NCBI GenBank assembly: GCA_964585635.1
Contig: CAZPEV010000090.1
Location: 1 to 12,581 of the forward strand
From: CAZPEV01 sp964585635
GTDB lineage: Bacteria; Zixibacteria; MSB-5A5; GN15; JAAZOE01
Reading direction: 5' to 3'
Length of the DNA stretch: 12,581 nucleotides
Of the stretch, positions 6,516-12,581 are shown piece after piece. Below the pieces are notes generated by a model. The model worked only from the letters and a program-made list of their open reading frames with translations, was not told the origin of the DNA and did not search any database. The position numbers and the translations under genes are program-made. The first letter of the stretch is position 1. The number at the start of each line of letters is the position of its first letter.

Positions 6516-6875
6516 ATGATAAGCATCTCAGAAATCGCCTCCCGGGAACTTCAGGGTGTGTTGGAGGCCGAGACATATAGAGGAAAAAGCCTGTTTGTCA
6601 GCTTCATGGGATATGGCTGAAGCGGTCCCGTATTGGGACTGGCTCTGGACGAGCCGGACGAAACGATGACTCCCTTTATGGCGGATGGAATCTCGGTATA
6701 TATGGCTCCGGATTTGGCCGAACAGCTTAAGCCGCTGGGAGGGGTCGTAATAGATTTCGTCGATCATGGCCCTGATCAGCGTGGCTTCACGATTACCACC
6801 AAGGTCAAAGCCGGCGGAGGCGATTGCGCCAGCGGCTGCGGCAGCGGAGGCTGCGGGGAGGAATCAGAGGCTTGA
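6516..6875 (+). CDS. HesB/IscA-like selenoprotein (in-frame TGA at 6618)
   Basis: Read through a TGA at 6618-6620 this is a 119-residue HesB/IscA-family protein. It begins ISISEIASRELQ, as A-type iron-sulfur carriers do. GYG-Sec-SGPVLGLALDE (32-46) aligns with the GCSG region of IscA, so Sec35 takes the place of the first conserved cysteine. The end, CASGCGSGGCG, carries Cys104, Cys108 and Cys113 in place of the usual C-terminal CGC. HesB-like selenoproteins with Sec at this site are an established prokaryotic family. A role in iron-sulfur or metal binding, or in redox chemistry, is inferred. AAGGAG lies 10 bases before the ATG. Ordinary gene calling would report only the part after the TGA. 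The gene converges on the GWxTD operon. Confidence 0.88.
6618..6657 (+). promoter_or_regulatory. UGA codon and SECIS-like hairpins in the HesB-like gene
   Basis: Two mutually exclusive hairpins follow the TGA. In the better placed one, 6639-6645 pairs with 6651-6657 (seven pairs, one G-U) around a TGGAC loop. The loop is 25 bases after the TGA and has G in its second position, as bacterial SECIS elements require. The other pairs 6624-6629 with 6635-6640 around a GTATT loop only nine bases after the TGA, closer than usual. Confidence 0.65.
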
Positions 6876-6909
6876 TCCGGGAAGACTTTGCGCAAGATAG
6901 ACATAATAA

Positions 6910-6935
6910 GAACTGGCCAAATGGCCGGCTCTTTT
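6910..6935 (+). terminator. Terminator between the convergent HesB-like and GWxTD genes
   Basis: GAACTGGCC (6910-6918) and GGCCGGCTC (6923-6931) form a nine-position stem with one mismatch and one wobble around AAAT, followed by TTTT. It is 34 bases after the HesB-like stop. On the other strand it lies 28 bases after the GWxTD stop and is followed by a T-rich stretch, so it may act in both directions. Confidence 0.75.
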
Positions 6936-6963
6936 GTCGCTGATTGTCATCGATGGCGGCCTA

Positions 6964-8361
6964 TTACTGGCCGTCATCGCCATGCTGCCAGTCATCTTCC
7001 GGGGACATCTGCCAGTACTTATCCATCCAGTACTCGTTCTGTCGTTCTCGCGGGTGGGTGGAATGCACCAGACGAAAGTCAGCCGCGCCGGCCTTTTCAT
7101 CGTTGACAAAGATGAAGATAACACCCCCCTCAATCTTGAAATAATCCCATCTGATCATCGGGTAGGACGTTCCCGGAACGCTTTCCTCCGATTCGCTATC
7201 GGGTGGACCATATATGATATAAACCCGCCCGCGATCGGTTTTCCAGCCATCGGATTTGTCGGCACGGGTCGAGAACTGTTCATTGGCATGCGCGAATCTC
7301 CTGACCGCCTCATCATAAACCGGGTTTTCCGGGGTTGAGGGATCATCATCCATTTCGCGCCAGAACTGCTTGACAAAATTCCGTTTCCCCTCCGGGCTAA
7401 GAGCCTTGATGCGGATTTTCTCAGCCTCGCTCAAGTGATACCAGGCAATGTTCACCATTAACTGGGCGTCCTCCGGGGTCACGTTTTGATCCAGGGTCGC
7501 CATATCAAGCAGCGAAAACCTTTTGGATGAGGCCGTCTGCTGTCTCGTACTCAGGTCGATGGCCTCGAGAACCAAAAAATAGTGGCCCGGAGGAAGATCA
7601 CTGATGGCAAAATGATGGGCCAGGACAGCGGTGGCGCCGGGATTCTCATACCTAGTTTCTCCCAGATCGCGGATTTCATTTCCACTGGAATCTTTCACCA
7701 TATATTTGACTACGAAACTGCCGCCGGAACTCAAACCGTAAAGCTCGGAGTAGACATGGAGAAGAGTATCCTTCTTCCATTGGAGTACGCCGGAGGGATT
7801 GGGTATGACAAGGTATCCCTCCTTGGTCAGGCGCGGATTCACGCCGCTTGCCGTCACTGCGTTCAGCTCGAGCAAGTCATAGGCCATCTCGATATCGCTG
7901 GCCGACAGGCCGGCGGCACGGAAACTGGGTACCCGAAAGTCCAATAAAACGCGGCCCAATGCCCCCGAGACGTCGTCGCGGGCGGCCAAATCCACTCGGT
8001 AATGGCCGGGAGAGATTTTCAACGGCAGCATGTCGAACAGCCGCACGCCGGGCTGATGAATCATGGAGCTGTCCGATACCTGGGTCAGGAAATGGGTTGC
8101 AACCGAATCTATACTTCGGCCGGAGCTGTCCATTACCCGCGCCGAGATCGACACTCCGGCGTATTGATAACGTGAGGTATCCGACCCGATGAAGCCGAGT
8201 TGATCCCGGTAAAGGCTGAAGTATATTTCCACATACGTGGTGCTGTCGGCCGGATCATAAAAGGCGGTCTTATTGGCCACGACAGTCAGCAACTTCTCCG
8301 CGCGACCGCCGGGGCCGATGACCAGCACCAAAATGAGCAAGGGAAGCCAACATGTTTTCAT
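6964..8361 (-). CDS. Exported GWxTD domain-containing protein, copy 1
   Basis: This 465-residue protein has a signal peptide (MKTCWLPLLILVLVIGPG, cleavage near residue 21). A long beta-rich region follows, and a C-terminal GWxTD domain carries the defining GWKTDRGRVYIIYGPPD at 372-388. The domain is preceded by a helical stretch containing FWREMD. GWxTD proteins are of unknown function and common in FCB-group bacteria. The beta-rich part and helical hairpin suggest an envelope or surface component. The ATG at 8361 has AGGA about 10 bases upstream and lies 12 bases after the stop of the preceding copy. It is the last gene of the ATPase-permease-GWxTD operon. Its C-terminus is about 27 residues longer after the motif than in the other copy and is rich in charged residues and tryptophan. 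Confidence 0.9.
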   Translation of the reverse strand: MKTCWLPLLILVLVIGPGGRAEKLLTVVANKTAFYDPADSTTYVEIYFSLYRDQLGFIGSDTSRYQYAGVSISARVMDSSGRSIDSVATHFLTQVSDSSMIHQPGVRLFDMLPLKISPGHYRVDLAARDDVSGALGRVLLDFRVPSFRAAGLSASDIEMAYDLLELNAVTASGVNPRLTKEGYLVIPNPSGVLQWKKDTLLHVYSELYGLSSGGSFVVKYMVKDSSGNEIRDLGETRYENPGATAVLAHHFAISDLPPGHYFLVLEAIDLSTRQQTASSKRFSLLDMATLDQNVTPEDAQLMVNIAWYHLSEAEKIRIKALSPEGKRNFVKQFWREMDDDPSTPENPVYDEAVRRFAHANEQFSTRADKSDGWKTDRGRVYIIYGPPDSESEESVPGTSYPMIRWDYFKIEGGVIFIFVNDEKAGAADFRLVHSTHPRERQNEYWMDKYWQMSPEDDWQHGDDGQ

Positions 8362-8373
8362 TGATCGCCATTC

Positions 8374-9687
8374 CTAATTACCAAGGCCGTCGCTTGGCGG
8401 TTGCAGTTCGTAATCTCCATCCCCCCACTCGTCCACAAAATAGAAGCTGCGCGCCGGATTGGAGCGGTAATAATTCCATACTTGATACGGTTTGGTACCC
8501 AGTTCAAAGGGGTGATCGTCGACCTCATCTGGCTCGCCATAGCTGATGTACACCATCCCGCGGCTGGTTTTCCATCCGTCCTTTTTCATAAATGAAAAAT
8601 TACGGTTGGCGTGGCGAATGCGGCGAAAATACTCAACCTTGTCGGGATGCTCGCGGTCGTGGGACTGCGCCTCACGAACCCGCCAGAACTCGTCCCACAC
8701 CTGCCGGCGGTCTTGGGGAGTTTTGGCTTTTTTCAGCTTGTTTATGTCGTCTCCCGAGGCCAGGTACTTAAGCATCTCGACGGCCATCTCATAGTCGTTG
8801 CGGAAGATTGTCTCGGCGGTCAATTCCAATTCAAATTCCTCGACCAAGCGATCATAGACTTTCCCCCGCCGGCCCTCCAGACGAATATCCAATTCGTAAT
8901 CTCCGGGATGGATATCGGCCACGCCGACGGAGCAGATCTCGCGCCGCACCCCGCTCAGGTCCCCGAGAGCCACGGTGTCAGCATGGACCGTGCCCCGCGT
9001 GCGATGGTAGATGCGATATATCAGTCGGCTCGATTTATCCTTGGTGTCGCCGGGGTAGATCTCCTGGTAATATCGCAGGAGGGTGTCGAAATCACCCCCA
9101 AACAGGCGAGTGACGCTGGGAATGATCCGGGTCTCCCCCCTATTGAACTTGGAATCGCCGCTGGCCGGTGCCATCTCCCGGGCGAACTCCACTCGTGACA
9201 AGGAGGGATACTCGCCCCAATAGTCACGCCGTTTCAGAGTCTTCCTGACCTCGGTCGAGGTATTGGCCGATTTGTCAGTCAGAATGGCGCGAATCGTGAC
9301 ATCCTGAGACGCAATGGGGATTTTGATGATGTTGATGACAAAATCGGTGGCGCTCCGGGTTTCGGCAAAGGTCTTGGCTTTTATCTGCCCTTGCCGGGTT
9401 GTCCCCTCCAGTTGAACGCCGTCCGATCCCTCCACGATTACCGCCACCTCGTAATCCGCCTGATACCCGTCGACCGATTTCTGGTAACTAACGCCGTCGT
9501 AGAAAACTTTATAATACACCTCCAGGAGGTCCATTCCCGGCTGCTCGGCGCGGAAGGTGGCCGCCTCGATGGCGAATCGCTGTTCGCCGAGTTCGTTGGG
9601 AGGACGATAACCAGTCTGGGCTCCCAGGGAGGCCAAACCCGCCAGCCATGTCATCGGAAATAGGAGAAACGTCTGCCGCAGTCTCAT
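8374..9687 (-). CDS. Exported GWxTD domain-containing protein, copy 2
   Basis: This 437-residue protein has a signal peptide (MRLRQTFLLF start, cleavage near GAQ at residue 24). Its organisation matches the adjacent copy: a beta-rich N-terminal region, a helical segment with VWDEFWRVREA, and a C-terminal domain with GWKTSRGMVYISYGEPD at 371-387. The last position of the GWxTD motif is Ser instead of Asp. The similarity between the copies is confined mainly to the C-terminal domain, so they are old paralogues. The ATG at 9687 is preceded by GGTGGTGATC, a good but close ribosome-binding site. The gene follows the permease pair after 67 bases and is very probably in the same operon. Confidence 0.9.
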   Translation of the reverse strand: MRLRQTFLLFPMTWLAGLASLGAQTGYRPPNELGEQRFAIEAATFRAEQPGMDLLEVYYKVFYDGVSYQKSVDGYQADYEVAVIVEGSDGVQLEGTTRQGQIKAKTFAETRSATDFVINIIKIPIASQDVTIRAILTDKSANTSTEVRKTLKRRDYWGEYPSLSRVEFAREMAPASGDSKFNRGETRIIPSVTRLFGGDFDTLLRYYQEIYPGDTKDKSSRLIYRIYHRTRGTVHADTVALGDLSGVRREICSVGVADIHPGDYELDIRLEGRRGKVYDRLVEEFELELTAETIFRNDYEMAVEMLKYLASGDDINKLKKAKTPQDRRQVWDEFWRVREAQSHDREHPDKVEYFRRIRHANRNFSFMKKDGWKTSRGMVYISYGEPDEVDDHPFELGTKPYQVWNYYRSNPARSFYFVDEWGDGDYELQPPSDGLGN

Positions 9688-9727
9688 TGATCACCACCAC
9701 GCCCTATGGGATTTCGGGTCAATTTAT

Positions 9728-9746
9728 CTCCGCATATGATACGGAG
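9728..9746 (-). other. Hairpin between the permease and GWxTD genes
   Basis: CTCCGCAT (9728-9735) and ATACGGAG (9739-9746) form an eight-pair stem with one wobble around a three-base loop. No clear T run follows on the minus strand, so it is not a standard terminator. It may be an attenuator or RNA-processing site that sets the ratio of permease to GWxTD protein, or it may have no function. Confidence 0.4.
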
Positions 9747-9754
9747 CAAGAAAT

Positions 9755-10999
9755 TTATTCGTAACGCAGGGAGATAATCGGATCCACCTTGGCGGCCTTG
9801 TAGGCCGGATAAATGCCCGCCACCAGGCCGACGCCGACCGACACCGTGAAACCGATAATCATCCATAATATTGAGACGGTGAAGGGCATGGAAAAGATTA
9901 ATTTTACCGTAAAGGCCAGCAGGATTCCGGCGGCGATGCCAATCACTCCGCCGGTACCGGACAGCGCCATAGCCTCAGTCAGAAATTGAATAAGAATATT
10001 GAGCCGCCTGGCTCCGATCGCCTTGCGCACACCGATTTCGCGGGTCCGCTCCGTGACCGATACCAACATAATATTCATTACACCCACCCCGCCGACCATC
10101 AGCCCGACGGAGGAAATAACGATCATGGCGATATAGATATATTGCGTGATATTATTGACCATTTCCTTCATGTTTTCCTGCGTCCAAATGGCAAAATCAT
10201 CAGGTTTGTCGTAGGGCACTCCCCGGACGCGGCGAAGGACCGCTGTCATCTCGTCAATAGCCTGCGACATCAACTGCGTTGAGCGGGCGCTGACGGCCAG
10301 AAATAGTCCTTTTTCCCAAGGGTGCAGCTTCATGAAGGTGGAATATGGGATTATAACAAAATTGTTGTCGGAATTTCCCAGAAACGGCGGCTTCTCCTCG
10401 ACCACGCCGATCACCTCAAATAGCCTGGCGTTGACCCGTATCGACTTGCCGACTGCACTCTCTTCCGGGAAAAGTCCTTTGGCAACATCACTCCCCAGCA
10501 CGCAGACCATCGCCCGTCGCTGCATATCAAGGTCGTTGAAAAAGCGACCAACGGAGACAGGGCGGTTACGGACGGTTATGTACTCCGGCATAGCGCCAAA
10601 GAAACCGGGACGATTGGCCTGCCGGTCCTTATACTTAACGATGTTCCCTCCGGTTGCACGATAATAGTTCTGGGGCGATACGGCTGTCACCGACGGACAA
10701 GATGCCTTGATCGCCTCCGCCTCGATCAGGGTGATATCCTTGCGATTTCGTTCTTCCTCGCTTAGATCTTCATATTCGACGTTGGGGGCGAATTTGGTCA
10801 CGAAAGCGACGTTTGACCCCATATTCTCGATTTCCTGATTAACCATCTTGTCCAAGCCGGCAATAATCGAGGCCATGCCGATGACTGCGGCAACGCCGAT
10901 CAGGACACCCAAAATCGTTAACCCCGCCCGCAACTTATTCTCGCGGATCGACGCCAGGGCCAAGAGGATGCCATCGCGTATTTCCACCAGGGTGATCAT
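9755..10999 (-). CDS. MacB/FtsX-type ABC transporter permease, copy 2
   Basis: This 414-residue protein has the MacB permease plan: a cytoplasmic start, TM1 about residues 22-45 (LTILGVLIGVAAVIGMA), a large periplasmic core to about residue 280, then three helices near 285-310, 340-365 and 375-400. It ends in the typical YPAYKAAKVDPI and LRYE. NIMLVSVTERTREIGVRK, between TM2 and TM3, is the hallmark cytoplasmic coupling segment that contacts the ATPase. Such transporters move substrates from the inner membrane or periplasm outward by mechanotransmission (MacB) or extract lipoproteins (LolCDE). The substrate is unknown. It starts 17 bases after its paralogue, in the same operon. Confidence 0.95.
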   Translation of the reverse strand: MITLVEIRDGILLALASIRENKLRAGLTILGVLIGVAAVIGMASIIAGLDKMVNQEIENMGSNVAFVTKFAPNVEYEDLSEEERNRKDITLIEAEAIKASCPSVTAVSPQNYYRATGGNIVKYKDRQANRPGFFGAMPEYITVRNRPVSVGRFFNDLDMQRRAMVCVLGSDVAKGLFPEESAVGKSIRVNARLFEVIGVVEEKPPFLGNSDNNFVIIPYSTFMKLHPWEKGLFLAVSARSTQLMSQAIDEMTAVLRRVRGVPYDKPDDFAIWTQENMKEMVNNITQYIYIAMIVISSVGLMVGGVGVMNIMLVSVTERTREIGVRKAIGARRLNILIQFLTEAMALSGTGGVIGIAAGILLAFTVKLIFSMPFTVSILWMIIGFTVSVGVGLVAGIYPAYKAAKVDPIISLRYE

Positions 11000-11016
11000 A
11001 TCAGTCGCACGTTATC

Positions 11017-12237
11017 CTATTCAAACCGTAAGGCCGCAATCGGATCCAACTGGGAGGCTTTGACCGCGGGATACATGCCGAAAAACACCCCGACGCCGGT
11101 CGATATCGAAATCCCGCAGACGATCGCAAACAACGATGGACTGACGGGAAGCGAAATCTTGGCTCCCAGAAAGATTGCCAGGCCTATTCCCAGCGCGGTC
11201 CCGATTATCCCTCCGCCGAGCGACAGAATCAGGGCTTCATACAAGAACTGCGTCAGGATATGCTTTCGTCTGGCGCCGATCGATTTGCGGATGCCGATCT
11301 CGCGCGTCCGCTCCGTGACAGACACCATCATGATATTCATGATTACGATCCCGCCGACCACCAACGCAATTGACGATATGGCGATCAGCGCCACTCGTAC
11401 TCCCTTGGTGGCCTTGTCAACGAAGCTCAGCACGTTTTCGGCCGTCAGGATGGCGAAATCGTCATCTTCCTTATACGGTACTCCTCGTCGGGCGCGCAGA
11501 ATCGCCCGGACCTGATCCTGTGTGTCCGCCATTCCCTCGAGGGTTCGGGATTTGACCGTCAGATCTAGGAAATTCCGGGGTTTGCCGAATATCTTCGAGT
11601 GCGTGGACAGAGGAATCGAGGCAAAGTTGTCTTGGTTGTTGTCCAGAAAGGCCCCTCGCTTCTTGGCCACCCCAACCACGGTAAACTTTTTGCCATTGAT
11701 CTTGATCGTTTTTCCAATCGGGTCAACGCCGGGAAATAGCTCTTCCACAATGGTCGGCCCGACAAAGGCCACCTGGTTCTTCCGATCGTACTCGTCCTGA
11801 GTGAAATACCGTCCTTCCGCGATTTCGAAGGAGAGAATATTAATCATGTTGGCGGTCGAACCGTCGACGTTTACATTGCGTAGGCCGTTGCCGCCCCGCT
11901 TGACGGTCGCCGTGGCGTTGTTCGAGGCGCCGACCGCCTCGCAATCGGGACACCCCGCCTCGATCGCCCGCCGATCTTCCAGGGTAAGATTCTTCTTCTT
12001 GAGCGCCTTGAGGAAATCGTCAAAATCCGTGATCAGACCAAACTTGGTGACCACGAACGTCTGCGGACCCAAAATGCTCATCTGCTGCTCGATACCGGCC
12101 ATGAGCCCTTCCAGGGCCGAGATGATGGTAATCACCGAAGCGACCCCGATGATAACCCCCAGCAGGGTCAGCACCGACCGCAGGCGGTTGGCCGTCAAGG
12201 CGGCGAAGGCTATTTGGAGCGATTCCAATTGAGTCAT
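11017..12237 (-). CDS. MacB/FtsX-type ABC transporter permease, copy 1
   Basis: From the ATG at 12237 the product is 406 residues and parallels the downstream copy: TM1 about 20-42 (LTLLGVIIGVASVITII), a periplasmic core, VSVTERTREIGIRK after TM2, and a YPAVKASQLDPI ending. The start is seven bases after the stop of the ATPase gene. An upstream in-frame ATG at 12294 would overlap the ATPase and adds a charged 19-residue tail unlike the family, so 12237 is preferred. A CPDC motif (Cys96, Cys99) lies in the periplasmic core, and the paralogue has only one cysteine there. The ATPase probably serves both permeases, possibly as a heterodimer. Confidence 0.95.
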   Translation of the reverse strand: MTQLESLQIAFAALTANRLRSVLTLLGVIIGVASVITIISALEGLMAGIEQQMSILGPQTFVVTKFGLITDFDDFLKALKKKNLTLEDRRAIEAGCPDCEAVGASNNATATVKRGGNGLRNVNVDGSTANMINILSFEIAEGRYFTQDEYDRKNQVAFVGPTIVEELFPGVDPIGKTIKINGKKFTVVGVAKKRGAFLDNNQDNFASIPLSTHSKIFGKPRNFLDLTVKSRTLEGMADTQDQVRAILRARRGVPYKEDDDFAILTAENVLSFVDKATKGVRVALIAISSIALVVGGIVIMNIMMVSVTERTREIGIRKSIGARRKHILTQFLYEALILSLGGGIIGTALGIGLAIFLGAKISLPVSPSLFAIVCGISISTGVGVFFGMYPAVKASQLDPIAALRFE

Positions 12238-12244
12238 GAGGATT

Positions 12245-12581
12245 TCAACTCGGCATAGCCTGCCGGTGTTCCTCCTTCTCGATTTGGCCATCACGCAGGT
12301 AGACTATTCGATCGGCCAACCGCGCGATACTATACTCATGGGTGACAACGATTAAGGTGTTGCCCTGATGATTCAGCTCTGCCAGGAGGGCCATAATTTC
12401 CTTGCCGGTCGTGGAGTCCAGATTTCCGGTCGGCTCATCCGCCAGAATAATCGAGGGGCTATTCACCAGCGCCCGGGCGATGGCCACCCGCTGTCGCTGT
12501 CCTCCCGACAACTCATTGGGACGATGCATCATACGGTCGGCCAGCCCCACGATCTCCATCGCCTTGACCGCTTTCGCATGC
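12245..12581 (-). CDS. ABC transporter ATPase, MacB/LolD type (C-terminal half, truncated)
   Basis: The frame is open to the window edge, so the N-terminal half with the Walker A motif is missing. The last 111 residues show the signature LSGGQRQRVAIARAL, Walker B with ILADEPTGNLDS, and the switch histidine in VVTHE. DEPTGNLDS is characteristic of the MacB/LolD/FtsE group of ATPases. This agrees with the two FtsX-type permeases directly downstream, the first only seven bases away. It should supply ATP hydrolysis for both. Confidence 0.96.
   Translation of the reverse strand, partial: HAKAVKAMEIVGLADRMMHRPNELSGGQRQRVAIARALVNSPSIILADEPTGNLDSTTGKEIMALLAELNHQGNTLIVVTHEYSIARLADRIVYLRDGQIEKEEHRQAMPS

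Noticed and set aside
6528..6767. Minus-strand open frame of 79 codons.
   Set aside because: It is antisense to the HesB-like gene, whose reading frame is well supported.
12238..12294. Longer start for the first permease (ATG at 12294).
   Set aside because: It would overlap the ATPase gene and add a charged leader not typical of MacB-type permeases. The ATG at 12237 sits seven bases after the ATPase stop.

Overview
The window (12,581 bases, about 55% GC by eye) is a bacterial chromosome segment. Two exported GWxTD-domain proteins, a DUF1573-type exported protein, paired MacB-type permeases and selenoprotein use together suggest an uncultivated member of the FCB superphylum, Zixibacteria-like. 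This placement is inferred from gene content, not a phylogenetic result.

Layout from left to right. At 1-600 (minus) is the N-terminal half of an MFS transporter, cut by the window edge. At 672-1514 (minus) is a diaminopimelate-epimerase-family protein in which both catalytic cysteines read as serine. At 1646-2836 (minus) is a class I/II PLP aminotransferase, separated from the epimerase-like gene by a rho-independent terminator. At 2962-5232 (minus) is an SOS cassette: lexA, a possible 25-residue hydrophobic peptide, a small DUF6504-like gene and dinB (DNA polymerase IV), the last two overlapping by ATGA.

The centre (5521-6875, plus) is the most interesting part. It holds two genes that ordinary gene calling would break, because each has an in-frame TGA exactly where its family has a cysteine. 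The first is a signal-peptide-bearing DUF1573-type protein whose Cys-Gly-Cys motif is encoded TGA-GGC-TGC. An 11-bp hairpin with a loop starting GU follows the TGA at the spacing expected of a bacterial SECIS. The second is a HesB/IscA-like protein with TGA at the first conserved iron-sulfur cysteine, also followed by candidate SECIS hairpins. HesB-like selenoproteins are a known family, so the second gene supports reading the first as a selenoprotein. A DUF1573 selenoprotein with a Sec-Gly-Cys motif is not one I recall being described.

The right part (6964-12581, minus) reads as one operon: an ABC ATPase (partial), two MacB/FtsX-type permeases and two exported GWxTD proteins. The permeases are paralogous to each other, as are the GWxTD proteins. 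This looks like an envelope transport or secretion system with a possible heterodimeric permease. The two operons converge at a hairpin terminator around 6910-6935.

No rRNA, tRNA, CRISPR array, insertion sequence or attachment site was seen. The longest stretch without a confident gene is 5233-5520, which holds the back-to-back promoters of lexA and the DUF1573 gene.
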